This document shows, piece after piece, positions 1 through 11,910 of a stretch of DNA of 64,000 nucleotides. The notes beneath the pieces were generated by a model that searched no databases, was not told the origin of the DNA, and saw only the letters and a program-made list of their open reading frames with translations. A program made the translations under genes and the position numbers. Source of the stretch: Isoetes taiwanensis (lineage: Eukaryota; Streptophyta; Lycopodiopsida; Isoetales; Isoetaceae); assembly GCA_021234155.1 (NCBI GenBank), contig JAJEKV010000011.1, positions 17,746,677 through 17,810,676 of the forward strand. Reading direction: 5' to 3'. Each line of letters begins with the position of its first letter. The first letter of the stretch is position 1.

Positions 1-1780
1 GGCTAAGGTCGCCACGAATATTTCTCTTTACCACGCAAAATGAAAGATCAAATATCATCTGTATAATCGCTTCTACGCATGGATCCAAGAATTATGATAG
101 AAAAAAGGGCAAGAAATATACCAATCATAACTGTTAGAAATTAGAATTCAAGATTGTTCTGTAAATGGTGTTGCGTGGGCAGTTTTAGTACTGTAGATAG
201 TATCCAACTCTATGCATGCGTGCATGCGTGCATGCGTGCATGCAATGCATGCGTAAATGCGTAAATGCGTCGTCTATCGTCCGTCAGGTCGGGTCCGTCG
301 TCCGTCGTCTGGTCGGTCGTCCGTCCCGGGTCCGTCCGAATAAATCGTCTTTTAATGAGGCAAAGAGAATATTCATTTATAGTAGGACAATGAAATGTTT
401 ATATATTGGAATTTGATAGATAATACATTCTATTTTAGCACCTGGGAGTTGTTGAATATTCCCTTTTTTTTTAAGATACCAAACAGATTCTAGTGTTTGA
501 GGTGCATATTAGGTCATAATTATCTTTCTATAACATGTAACCTCGTGGATTAGCAATGTCAAATGATAATAAAAAGATTTCATTGAAAAGTCCTATTAGT
601 TACGCTTGGAATTGTGGTTCTTTTAATCGTATCTTGTATTTATTGAGAAAAATGGTTGCAAATCATTGTAAGAAAGAAGCAAACTAAAAATATGTGCACT
701 TTGTAGTCGCATGTTTGCCATAAAAATTATAATCCAATAAATAATACCTGATTTCTTAAAATCTCCAAGCCTGAGCTATGTTGTTCAAACAAAGAATTGT
801 ACTGAAGCATTCAGAAAATGACAATCTGTCATTGATTTAAACCCTCACAACTTGTTGCGCTTTGCAAAAGGTCAGTTCAATGTTCTCATGCATAAAAATT
901 CGTTTAAATCAATGTATGCTAAAACATGATCCAGTGCAAGTCATGGCATAGTAGGCATCTCTGGACGCCATCTACGCTCGTCTTTAAAATAGGCTTGGAT
1001 TACGCAAAATAGACTTGGATTATGCAAGCTAGGAAAGAATTAAATTCGTAAAGAATAGAATTAGATATGTGCCTCTTATCGTGCACCTTCCAGTTCCTGC
1101 AGCATCTGCCATAACAAGAAAACTGCCGAAGACAACAAAACAAAAAGAGAGAGAGATGTTGGATTACAACATGAGGCAACTATTGAACATCTTAGCCTCT
1201 TAATCTAGTAGATGCTCGGAGGTTACTCAATGATCAAATGTGAATTGGAGTCATTGCATATTCCCTAAAGGAAAAAAATGCACTTTCGCATGTCTAGACC
1301 GCAATTTTGTGATGGCAGAAGAACTTCAGAAATAAAAGAACCCACAATGGGTATGAAAGATTTATATAATGGAAATGCAATTATTTGATGCATAGAAAGA
1401 ATATAATGGAATACCAAAATTAACTTCTCTAGAGTCCCAATTAACCTATACATGCAAGCTCCTAAAAGCATTATCAAAAATCATTTATATGATGTGCATT
1501 GTTAAGTCATCTTCAAGCCCAAATATAATGGAAGCGTTCAAGACTGGTCTGCGCACATGGTGGCTCCAAATAGAGGTCCACTTACGTTAACCTACAATTA
1601 TCAAAGAATAACTAAATAAAGTGCTTAAATATGTGTAGAGATATATATATACCAGTCTTCAAAGCCTTAACGAAGGATCGTTTGTCCTCAACTCTTTATT
1701 GCACAAAGCACAGAACACATTCCCACTGGCCAAAGCTGCTTTCTTACTACAGTAAACTAGTTGTAATGAATACATCCCTT
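1..1780. other. Unassigned AT-rich sequence
   Basis: No coding region, RNA gene or transposon domain could be recognised here on either strand. Open frames are short, lack a recognisable motif and look like chance. The only structured parts are the simple repeats near 213-330 and a 22-bp near-duplicate around 990-1035. Confidence 0.5.
213..330. repeat. Simple repeats, TGCATGCG-type and GTCCGTCG-type
   Basis: A run of about four TGCATGCG-like units (213-245) passes into ATGCGTAA units and then into a GTCC/GTCG-rich tract. The first part is self-complementary because TGCATGCA is a palindrome. It is low-complexity sequence with no sign of a gene. Confidence 0.75.
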
Positions 1781-1794
1781 TATCATCATTACTG

Positions 1795-1955
1795 CAAAGG
1801 TTTTTTCCTTGAAAACCTTTCGAGGCAGGGGTTTTTTAATCCTAGTAGTAATGATTGTACTAGCCCATTGTATGGGTCCCATGACCTATTGGTCTCCGTG
1901 GACGTTAAAAAAACTATTCTATTCTTTTCTATTTTAGCTATAACAAATAGCTTAT
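1795..1955 (+). mobile_element. LINE 3' end, sense strand, (ATTCT)n tail
   Basis: This is the 3' end of the same non-LTR retrotransposon family seen in reverse at 5436, 12515, 20655, 32003 and 55143. It carries the shared block GGTCTCCGTGGACG followed by a decayed (ATTCT)n tail where most plant LINEs have poly(A). A hairpin at 1807-1825 (arms CCTTGAA and TTCGAGG) matches the hairpin of the other copies in position but not in exact sequence. Nothing of the reverse transcriptase is left, so it is a short, 5'-truncated insertion. Confidence 0.7.
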
Positions 1956-2280
1956 TTTCTGTTTGAAACTGAAAGGGTGCCTAAAAGTGACCTTACATAC
2001 TGGTGCTCTTTGCCAGAGTCATGGATAACATTTGAAACAGGACATAGATCATTTTTAAAAAGGAAGATGTAAATATTCAACATTTGTTTAAGCATTCGCA
2101 GATGATAATGTTGTGATGCAAAACAACATAATGCAGTCTCTTGGATTGCAATGATTTTGGCTCATGATCAACATGCACATATTAAGATAGTTTTTCAAGC
2201 AATTGAAAAAAAAAAAAAAAAAAAAAAACGGGTTCTCTATTCACTTGCTATGATTTTAGTTTACGGGGTAGAAATGGGGA

Positions 2281-2511
2281 TTGTGTGATTTTGCTTCTGA
2301 AGCGAGGAAGAAGAGTAGAAGTATTGGAAAAGGAATACTTGTTTCCAACTTAGATGAAGACTGGTGGGATTTAGAAACAACCAAGCCTAACTCTGTAAAG
2401 ATAGATAGTAGTTTTAACTCTTTAAAGGAAAGGCAAATGAGGATAACTCATTTAGACGCAAGTCCTGGGCAAACAACTACTTTTGACCCATCTTTTTCCA
2501 GCCTCAAATGA
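2281..2511 (+). CDS. Possible orphan exon, unknown function
   Basis: An open frame of about 75 codons ends at a TGA at 2509-2511. It has no ATG near its beginning, so if real it would be a terminal exon entered by splicing. The translation is hydrophilic with a basic patch (ARKKSRS), an acidic-aromatic patch (DEDWWDLE) and two similar short segments, DSSFNSLK and DPSFSSLK. I do not recognise a family. It may be a fragment of a host gene or a chance frame. Confidence 0.2.
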   Translation: MCDFASEARKKSRSIGKGILVSNLDEDWWDLETTKPNSVKIDSSFNSLKERQMRITHLDASPGQTTTFDPSFSSLK

Positions 2512-2930
2512 AGAGCTTAAGTACGAGCCTTTATTCTCATATCTCTTGTGCAAGTGTATTACTGAGAGTTTGAATCAATGCTCAATATCCTAAAGCATAA
2601 AAACCAACCTGTAGGGAGAGCAAAAATATTAGCTTAATTTGAGCCATTTTTACAGCCAAGGACTTAATAACTTGGTTTAACTATTAGTTTATTAACATCT
2701 GTACAACTTGTATATAATTCTGTAACAGTTGAACACATGTCTATTCTGGATTCTCAAGATTCAGTTAATCAGTTGGAGATTTTATCTAAGTCTCAGTAAT
2801 GTAATACAAGAAATGATTCTAAATACCATGACACAAGTACTTGATTAAACTTAGATGCTAAATTACCATTCATGATATGTTAAACCTTCAAAACCATCAG
2901 AAGCCTGGATAACATAAACCTAAAACTCCA

Positions 2931-3323
2931 TATATCTCAAGCGAGATGTGGTTAATGTGGCCAAAAAATTTGTGGTTGATATAACCAGGTCAGATTAACC
3001 GTTGGTTAATCTGGCCATCCGATATCAGCCAGATGGTTAATGAGGCTAAAAAACTAGGCTTCAAACTGCGCGACAGGGGGCAAAAATTTCAATCGACTGG
3101 TTCATTCTGCTCCATGGGTGATTTGATGCACTCTGAAAACCATGTCAATCGCTTTATCTGCACCTTTTATGCTAGATTGATAAAGAGAGGAAGAGAATTG
3201 AGGCCAAATAGAGCCAGATCGACCAAAAAATGCCCAAAAACAGTTGATTTTTTTGTTTTAAACTGTGATGTTCTTCATGGCTGATACAATTGGCCATATT
3301 AACCACATGTCGCTTGAGATATA
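2931..3323. mobile_element. MITE-like element with 33-bp terminal inverted repeats
   Basis: The segment is bounded by inverted repeats at 2931-2963 and 3291-3323 that match at 31 of 33 positions. The outer ends read TATATCTCAAGCG on both strands. Both ends abut TA dinucleotides, so the target duplication may be TA, but this is not certain. The inside has no transposase. A second inverted repeat near 2987-3016 is built on GGTTAATCTGGCC. Length and structure fit a non-autonomous DNA transposon; the superfamily cannot be named from one copy. Confidence 0.75.
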
Positions 3324-4700
3324 TTCCAACCTATCCTGCCTCCCTTTGGCATTGTCACAGTTTTCAGTTTATGGATATTTGTATAACCAAAAAGCCATGA
3401 TATGAGTTGTCTGCACGCATTCTAAAAAACAATTTGCAAGATCAAGTCCTAAATGCCATGCCATCTTCTGCTGACAGTTAAGCAGAGGAGGAGCCTACAC
3501 GTCAATGAATCCGCAAGGCTCAGATAAATTGATCTTTGAAAAGCTACACTCCGTTCGTGTTGCACGCTCAAGCCGGAAGAGGAGCTAAGCTACCAACGAG
3601 CTGGTTATCTGAAATAAAAAATGGTAGCAGAGGAATCGAGAAATCCACGAATTGGTTGTCTGGAAAAAAAAAAAAAAAAAAGTGGCAGCCAAAGCAAAAT
3701 ATACATGGCTGTGCAAAAAAGAGTGGCAAAGTGTCAAATAGCATAGGTTGCGGCGAAGAAACTCGAAAGAAACAAAAACGTGTGAAAATAATTGGTGCAG
3801 ATTTACTCTCAAATTTAACTACATGCGTGCCTTTACATAGCCATTCTAGATTGCAGCCGAGAAATATTAGAATAGAATAGAAGATTTTTTTATCATCGGT
3901 GGACAAAAACTAAAAATTACATAATGAATTAAGTATGTAGAGACTACAACATGCACGTAATTTCAACAACAAAAGTCCATGTCCTGGACGCAAGATCAAA
4001 CGTCCCAGTTTCCAATGGTTTGCAAACCGTATGGGCTGGGAAGTTGCTATAATTGATTTTTTTTTACAAGGAACCATTGGGTATTTGTGTGATTTTTTTA
4101 GGTCAAAATTACATTTGAAATTTTTTTTGGATGGGCAAGGGATTTTCTTATGGCATGCGAGGACATGGTTTGGATGACTGTCATGCATCCTTGGAGTCGT
4201 GGAAGTTTCTATTCCAGGAAGTCGCCTTCCCGTCCAGAAGTTTCTATTCCAGGAAGCCACCTCCCCATCCTATCTATTTGGCTGGCATCGATGGTGTTTT
4301 GTATTTGTTCTTCTTTTGTCTGGTTTGTGGTATGCACCGTAGTCCGAAAGAACGCAGTTGGATTGTGATGGAAGGTGCTTTCACACCGTTGCTTACTGTG
4401 GGCCTTACTGTCTATGATTGTATTGTGGTTCTTGTATCTTTGTAAGGGCAGCATCAACTGCATGCTCTAAGAAAAAAGGGAAGGTGAAATTCTTCCAACC
4501 TGGTGATGGCAGGTGGATCAATGTGTCTGTGACATTGTTATGCAGTGGAGTGGACATTGATTTGGTATTCTTTGAGAACCTTGGTATTCTTTGAGAATCT
4601 TATAGTCTTTTTGAAGTCGATGTGCATGGCTGTATTGTTCTCGTGCAAAGGGGAGCAGAGAATGACTGCCTGCATTTGCAAGGTGTTTTCAGTATTGCAG
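3324..4700. other. No gene recognised; one short tandem repeat
   Basis: Overlapping open frames on both strands between 3536 and 4463 have no recognisable motif and no consistent coding signal. A unit of about 36 bp beginning GAAGTTTCTATTCCAGGAAG occurs twice in tandem at about 4200-4267. Nothing else can be supported. Confidence 0.4.
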
Positions 4701-4734
4701 CTCAGACTGCTATACTAAAAGGGTGAAGGTGAAA

Positions 4735-7037
4735 ACTGAAGCATCTGGATCAGAGAAGGCGAAGGAAGAAGATTGGTTCGAATGAAGAAAAGGAAGAAAT
4801 GGCCAAAACAATAATCATGACGAAGCTTGGTGGCGACGTTGTGCTTGAAATTCAGCACAAGCAAGCAAGTGAGACATGGTTGTACCTTTTGGAGAGGTAT
4901 GAGGCGAAGACATCATCGTAGATTGATGTCCTAGAAATTAAATTATGCAATCTACAGTATTAAAAAGGTGATGATTTAAAGGTTTTGATACGCAATCTTA
5001 GGCTGTTATTACATGATTTGGAGGGAGCTTGAGCGCACTATAATGAACAGCAAAAGGTATTGGCCTTGACCAGAGCTTTTCAAATTTCTTTTAAAGATCT
5101 TGCTGTGTTAGTTAGAAGGACAACATTCACTCTGGATGAGGCGGTAGAAGCCATTAGGACAAAGCTTAAGTAGGACGTGTTGGTGAGGGCAGCTCCTGTG
5201 GCGATGGATGAGGAGGCACGTCCAGTAACCTTGTATGCAGAAGAAAGGGATCGATACCATTGAAGAAGTAGAGGAAGAAGAAGAGCAGAGATACAATGTT
5301 ATGGGTGTGAAGAGTTTGGCCACATTAAAGTAGAATGTCTAAACCGAGAGAAGTGGAGCCGAGGTCGCGGCTCAATTATTCGAGGAAGGGGGCGTGCAGT
5401 TGTGGCGACCATTGGAGAGACATCCAGTAAGGAATAGAATAGAATAGAATATGATTTTATCGTCCACGGAGACCAACTAGCCTATGGGACCCAAGTACAA
5501 AGAGAGAGCAGCAGGCGTATTACTACCAGGATTAAAAAACCCCTGCCCCAAAGGGTTTTCGGGGGAAAAACCTTAGTAGCAATAAGGATGCTGACATAAC
5601 ATACAGCTGAGGTTAATGTCGGACAGGGGGGCATAACTGAGTCCGCGTATCCATTACCTCCCGGAGGTACGATCCCAACAAGCCTACAGAGGCCGTGCTC
5701 AGTAGCTCATGCAAGGCCTGATGGGGCACAACTAACCGAGTATACCGAGCCCGGATATGCTGATACGCCGGACAGGCCTGGAGGGCGTGACTTTCATCCT
5801 CAATGGCGCCCTGTTGACAGCACTGACAGACTCTGTCCTCACGCGGCTCCCGAATCCATCTCCCTGTCTCAATGCGGAGGTGGTGTGCACCTGTGCGAAT
5901 GGAAGCAATCACCCTGCGCTTTTTCATGGGTAGATGGGTGCGCAGGTAGTGGTGTGGGCCCCTCGTGAGCATGGGATTAGCTTGTTGTCGATAATTTGCC
6001 ACCTTGACACCTGTGGTAGGAGTTCTCACGAAAGAAAAAGTAAGTACATGTCATTCCTCCTTTCAAAATAAGTATTCCATATCAAAAGTTAATATAGAAA
6101 AAGAAGTATCAAGTAGAACTGATAAATTGACTGTAGATTCTAGAGCTGAAGTCTCCATAATGGGCTCATGTGGTATGTTGAAATGCATTGAGCCAAATGT
6201 GGATTTCAGAGCGGTGTAGATGGGCAATGGCACAGTGCAAGAGGTGCTTGGTAAAGGGGATTTGCAGATTATGGTTAAGGGAAAGAGTGTTTTGAATTTA
6301 CCAGATACATTATATGCTCCATGAATGCTATTCAATTTGATTTAAGTTGCTAATTTGGTGGATAATGGATATGACTTGTTTTTTCATAAGTATGGGTGCA
6401 AGTTTATTAAAGGAGGCATTAAATTATTTGAAGCACAACAGAGAGGGAATTTGTTTGACGCTAAGACAATCAAAGATATTATCAATGAAGTGTCTCCCCT
6501 CGATAGCATAAAAATTTGGCATTTAAGGTTGGGTCATGTAAATTATAACGACATCAAGATTGCTAAAAGGGATAGTCTTTTGGATGAGTTGCATTTTGAA
6601 GATGCTGAGAATGATGATGCCTGTGAAGTGTGCATGTTAGGTAAGCAGCATAGGTTGGCTTTTAGAAATAAAGGAAGATGAGTGCATGGAATGCTCGAAT
6701 TAGTGCACCCAGATGTTTGTGGGCCCATGCAAGTTGAATGTCGTGGTGCTAAGTCTTTTTTTGCTACATTTATTCAGTAGACGCACTAAGTGTTATTTTT
6801 TGAGGACAAAGGATCAAGTATTTGTTGCCTTTAGGTTGTATGTTGCGGAAGTAGAAAGGGAGACATCATTGCAAGTTAAATGTTTAAGGTCTGACCTTGG
6901 TGGAGAGTACAGATCGTTGGAGTTTAACATGTATTGCCAGACGCGAGGAATATGAAGACAATATACTTGCAAATATATGCCACAACAAAATGGAGTAGCA
7001 GAGCGCAAAAATCGCATCATTATAAATGCAGCCAGAT
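4735..7037 (+). pseudogene. Decayed Ty1/copia gag, protease and integrase, left part
   Basis: Broken frames on the plus strand encode a copia polyprotein. A gag-like stretch runs from about 4800 to 5330 and ends in a zinc knuckle (CYGCEEFGHIKVEC near 5293-5335). The frame resumes after a LINE insertion at 5436-6035 with a protease remnant whose active-site triplet reads DSRAE instead of DSGAE (about 6130). The integrase zinc-binding region (HLRLGHVNY, then CEVCMLGKQ) and the start of the integrase core follow, ending abruptly at about 7037 where the LTR of a younger copia begins. Several stops and indels are present, including a small deletion near 6772 relative to the second copy. The rest of the element continues after 13130. 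Confidence 0.85.
5436..6035 (-). mobile_element. LINE 3' fragment inserted in the copia
   Basis: A 5'-truncated non-LTR retrotransposon lies on the minus strand. A 138-residue frame (5613-6029) is the C-terminus of ORF2 and contains the LINE-type cysteine-histidine motif CQCC...H...C followed by PAYQHIRARY. The 3' region holds a hairpin (about 5546-5564) and ends in an (ATTCT)n tail at 5436-5450. The motif AGTAAG occurs on both sides (about 5426 and 6041) and is a possible target-site duplication, placing the insertion inside the copia gag-protease junction. The same insertion appears again at 12515-13128 because the host segment is duplicated. Confidence 0.85.
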
Positions 7038-7040
7038 CCA
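5445..7040. repeat. Direct repeat copy A flanking the young copia (1.6 kb)
   Basis: This segment, made of a LINE 3' fragment plus copia protease-integrase, is nearly identical to 12515-14132 in the same orientation. Differences are a few substitutions, a shorter stretch near 5598 and a small gap near 6772. The young copia at 7038-12514 sits exactly between the two copies. Confidence 0.9.
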
Positions 7041-7633
7041 GAGGCTTTTGAGCCCGGGAATTGAACCCAGGTAAGAATACCACAGCTCAACCTCCTATTC
7101 TTCTCCCTTTAAGGTTTTTCACTTCACAACTATCCACACAGGATTCTTTTGTACACTGTATTCCACAAAGGATTAAACACACAGACAAGAACAAAGAAGT
7201 TTTCCACACAGAGGTTTAACCACAAAGGTTCAGTTAGCAGCAAGATTACTGAACAAAAACCTGAGATGCTTCAGATCTGCATATCGGTCACTGCCACAGA
7301 TGAAGGTTTCGGTCACTGCCACAGCTATCAGAAACGAATTCTTCTTTCAATCATGCCAGATGGGTAACACATCAACAAGCTCGATCAGTGATTTCGATGC
7401 TAGAAGGAGCAACCACACATGCGAAATCACACTGCCGCTCACCGCCCAGGCCGTATAAACAAAACACAGATTTTTCCTTTTTCTGTTACGTTCTATTTCT
7501 TGCCTTTTCTCCCTCTTAAAAATAACATAAGCATGCAAATATGATATCTTAGGATAGACCATATGTTTCCACCTTTAATTGCCATGTGTTCCATCAAACA
7601 TCACATGGGCATGCCAAATATTTGAATCCAACA
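7038..7633 (-). repeat. 3' LTR of the young copia, outer end trimmed
   Basis: It matches 11911-12514 with few differences. The inner end reads CCAACA on the plus strand, that is TGTTGG in element sense. The outer end lacks the terminal TGATAAAA present in the other LTR and joins the flank at a shared CCA, which points to a deletion or an end-joining event. Confidence 0.9.
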
Positions 7634-7647
7634 ATCTCCCCCTCATG
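7634..7647 (-). promoter_or_regulatory. Polypurine tract of the young copia
   Basis: In element sense the sequence GAGGGGGAGAT lies directly before the TGTTGG start of the 3' LTR. This is the usual place and composition of the plus-strand primer in LTR elements. Confidence 0.8.
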
Positions 7648-7648
7648 C

Positions 7649-10600
7649 CTATGTGATAATGGTCCCAGCATCTTCTACCCCTAATTCTTTTTGAAACAAT
7701 TTAAATTTCGACTCAGGCAAAGCCTTTGTAAATATGTCTGCACACTGCACATCTGTAGGCCTATATAGCACATTTATTTCCCCATTTTTCACATGATCCC
7801 GTATGAAGTGATTATGCAGCTCAATATGTTTTGTTCTTTCATGTAAAACTGGATTTTTAGTCATGGCAACACAGCTTGTACTATCACAGTATAGTGCTGT
7901 TGGCTCTTTCTGTACTAAACCTAATTCTGCGAGTAATCGCCTAAGCCAAATTATTTATCTGGAAGCAAGAGAAACTGCTGCATACTCAGCTTCTGCCGTA
8001 GAAAGAGCAATAGAGGTTTGTTTCTTACTTTTCCAAGCGATTGCTGTTTTGCCTAGTAAACAAGCATATCCTGATCTTGACCTACGTGTATCCACATCAC
8101 CACCCCAATCTGCATCTGCAAACCCTTCAAGCAATAGACTTTCCAATTTTACACCATGCTCACGTCTAAAAATAAGTCCATAGTTTAGAGTGCCTTTTAA
8201 AAATCTCAGAATGTGTTTTGCACATTTCCAATGTCCCTCGCCAGGATTGTTCAAAAATTGACTTAATATATTTACTCCATATGTAATATCAGGACGCGTA
8301 CAGTTCGATACATACTGAAGGCACCCAATAAGTTCTCTATAAGGTCGGTTCATCATGATAATTTTTTCCTCTTCTGTTTTCGGACACATATCAGAGCTGA
8401 TTCTTTGCCCAGATGCTATTGGGGTGTTAGCAGGTTTGCATTCTTCCATCTTAAACCTTTTAAGCATACCTAAAATATTCTTTTTCTGGGTAATAGCTAT
8501 AAGTCCACTTTCCCTATGTCTATAAACTTCCATACCTAATAACTGTTTAAGCTCCCCCAAGTCTGTCATCTGAAACCTTTGCTTTAAAATATCTTTGCAC
8601 CGTACTAGGCAATTAACATTGTTTGCTGCCATGACACAATCATCTACATACACATCGATTATGCAAAAACGATCTCTGTCTCTATAGACATATACATTTC
8701 CATCCATGTTTAATTTTTCAAATCCGTTTACTTTCAAATGATTGTCAAGACATACATACCATTGTCGTGGCGCTTGTCTTAGACCATAGACTGCCTTCTG
8801 CAGCTTCCATACTTTATCCCCATCAATCTCATAACCAGGAGGTTGCTCCATATAAATCTCCTCATTTAAGTCTGCATTTAAAAACGCTGTGCTAACATCC
8901 ATATGATGTAATTCTAAATTGTGCACGTTAGCAATAGCCATAATCACTCTAATACTTGTTAACTTAACAATAGGAGAGAAAGTTTCATCATAATCAATAC
9001 CTTCTATTTGCGTAAATCCTTTCACCACCAATCTAGCTTTGAATTTTTGCTGTCCATCTGGCCCCTGCTTAATTCTAAAAATCCACTTGTTTCCAACAAC
9101 ATTTCTATTATTAGGCCTGTCAACTAATTTATATGTTTCTGTACGTTTGAAAGAATTTAACTCTGCAACCATTGCATGTTTCCATTCATCCGATTCTGGG
9201 CTTTCTACAGCTTCATTATAGTTAATTGGTATTTCCGATTCTAATACTGTCATAAGAGCCGGTATTACCGGATCACTTTCTTCAATATCTTCATGCGATG
9301 TTCTTCTCTCAGCTGCATCTCTCCTCATACTTCTTCCAGTCTCATCCCTTCCATATTGTATTGTATCGAATGGTATTCCTTCTTTAAGTAATTCGGCTTC
9401 TGTTCTTCTTCTACGCCGTGGTACTGCAGGAACTGGTTCTATTTCCTCATCACCATGCTCAGCTTGGTCTACTTGTTCAGTTTGTTCTTCTTGCTCTTTT
9501 GCTTGGCTAGTATCATCAATAGTTCTTGTTTCTTCCTCCCCATCATCAAAATAGTCCACTGGTTCCCAGTTAATATCTTTACCTACATCTTGTTCTTTCT
9601 TATTAGTAGAAATCCGATCCTTATATAATACATTTTCAAAGAAAACAACATCTCGACTAACAATTACTGTCCTTTTGCTTGGATCACAAAGTCTATAACC
9701 TTTTGACAAGTTATCATATCCAACAAGATAAGCTTCTCTACTTTTATCATCTAACTTCGATCTATTCTCTTCCACTATTTTTGCGTAAGCCAAACATCCA
9801 AACACTTTAAATTCTTTCACTGATTGGCGTTTACCTGTCCAAAGCTCATCTGGAACTTTACCTTCTAAGGCTTTGCTTGAGATTTTGTTTTGTATATAGA
9901 AGGCTGTATTTACAGCTTCTGCCCATAAAAAATTTGGAAGACCTGCATGCTTTAGCATTGCCCGTGCTGCTTCCATTACCGTTCGATTCTTCCTTTCAGA
10001 TACACCATTTTGTTCAGGAGTCCCTCTACACGTCAATTGTCTTTTGATTCCCTTTTCTGCACAAAAATGCTTAAACTCATTTGATAAGTATTCTCCTCCT
10101 CTGTCTGACCTTAAACATTTTAGCTTGCACCCAGTTTCTCGTTCCACTTCTGCAAGATAAACTTTGAATGAATTGAATACCTGGCTTTTGTGACTTAGAA
10201 AATACCACTTAGATTTTCTCGAATAATCATCAATAAATGATACAAAATAGTATTTTCCACTTGCACTTCTAACTCTCATAGGCCCACATACGTCAGAGTG
10301 TACCAAAGCTAATTTCTCACTTAATCGTTCGCTTTTCTTTGGAAAGGGCTTTCTACTTTGTTTGCCCAACATGCAACCATGACAAGGGGAGTCCAAACCT
10401 TCCTTAATATCAACAACATCTAAGTCATTCAATATCTTATGTTTTTTCATAAAGATTATATTTTTCAAATTTGTGTGACCTAAACGTTGATGCCATAATT
10501 CTAATGAGCTATTATTTTCAACTTCACTACTTAATATCATGTCTACATATTTTGGACAAAACTCAAATCGATTTCCAACTCTTTTTGCATATAATACAAT

Positions 10601-11878
10601 CTTTCCATTATTATGTACGATGCACATGTGCTTATCAAATGATACTCTATAATCTTTATCTACTAAATCTGCTACAGAAATTAAATTTTTCCCCACTCCA
10701 GGAACACACAAGACATTATCAATGGATATTACACTTCCATCCTCTCCTTCAAGCTCTAACAAACCACAACCTTCTACTTTTTGTTCCTCGCCATTAGCCA
10801 TACGTACACATCTGAGTTTACTAGTTTGCATATCTTTTAATATTTGTGAGTTTCCCATCACGGATTTTTCAGCTCCAGAATCTATAACCACACGGTTAGC
10901 CAAGTTTTCATCACAAGAACCTGATAACACAAATGAATTTACCTCTTCTTCAGAAATTTCTTCAGTTGACACACGACTTATAATTGGTTTTGAAGATGTA
11001 ACCGTCCGTCTAGAAGTTCCTCTACTAGAAGATGAGGATCCTCTAAAACTTCCACGTCCTCTTCCTTTTCTTGAACACATATTTGCAAGATGTCCTCCTT
11101 CCCCACAAACATAACAAGTACGACCTCTAATACGTGAACAATTCGGTTTGATATGACCACTTTCTCCACATCCATAGCATATCACATCCTTCCCCTCTTT
11201 ACTTCTCCCTCTTCCTCTTTCAGTATATAAAATACTATCTCCCCCTTGACTGTAATCTCTTCTAACTTCTCTTTGCGTGACTTCAGTTCTTGCTGTACTT
11301 ATTGCTTCTTCCTTGGTTTTTGCAGTGGTGCGAATTAATGAAGCAATATTTTCATCATATTCAGCAAACATGTCTGATATATATAATATTTTAGACTGAA
11401 CAGATAGTGGAGCAGCACCATCTAAATCCATGAATATACCTTCCATTTTGTCAAACAATTCTACTAAATCCTTCCCTCTTACATACTTGAGCATTCTTAG
11501 TTCTTGTTCTAGTTTATGTATTTGAGATGCGCTTAATTTTTCATACTCATTTAGCAAATATTGCCACATCTCTCGTGGACTCATGTGATGAATAGAAGCT
11601 ATAATTCCATAACCAAGTTTGGAAATAATAATACCTTTTGCATGAGCTATATCCTTAGATGATCCAGATGGCTCCTCTGAAGTACTGTTGCTTCCAACTT
11701 CGGTTTTTATTGTAATTTTTCTTTGCTTCTCAGTTTCGGTAAGAGGTCTCACGTAATCCCAAAGCCCTTCAGCCTCTAATGCTTGTTCCACTTTTACCTT
11801 CCATGCCTGAAAACCTGATCCTCCCTTATAGACTTCAACTCCGGCTAATATCGCAGCAGCAATTTTATTGGCTGCCAT
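7649..11878 (-). CDS. Copia gag-pol polyprotein with one nonsense codon
   Basis: One frame encodes the whole copia polyprotein in the order gag, protease, integrase, reverse transcriptase, RNase H. Visible landmarks are two zinc knuckles (CYGCGESGHIKPNC and CYVCGEGGHLANMC), the protease site DSGAE, the integrase zinc finger (HQRLGH...CHGCMLGKQ) and the catalytic core beginning DVCGP with DDYSRKSKWYF, the reverse transcriptase box YVDD, and RNase H (ADADWGGD, then STAEAEYAA). I place the start at the ATG at 11878 (MAANK...), 10 bases inside the primer-binding site; an open frame reaching into the LTR is not coding. A TAA at about 7955-7957 interrupts RNase H after SLASR, where a glutamine codon is expected; the same frame then continues to 7649. 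With its C-terminus cut, the element may depend on helpers. Confidence 0.93.
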
Positions 11879-11887
11879 CTCCCTTTC

Positions 11888-11908
11888 GGACTCAAGGCTC
11901 TGATACCA
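11888..11908 (-). promoter_or_regulatory. Primer-binding site, initiator tRNA-Met type
   Basis: In element sense the site reads TGGTATCAGAGCCTTGAGTC and begins two bases after the end of the 5' LTR. TGGTATCAGAGC is the classical plant complement of the initiator methionine tRNA 3' end. Confidence 0.9.
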
Positions 11909-11910
11909 GA

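Noticed and set aside
3536-3906. Frames of 112 to 114 codons on both strands
   Set aside because: They overlap each other, contain a poly-A/poly-T run read as Lys or Phe, and show no motif.
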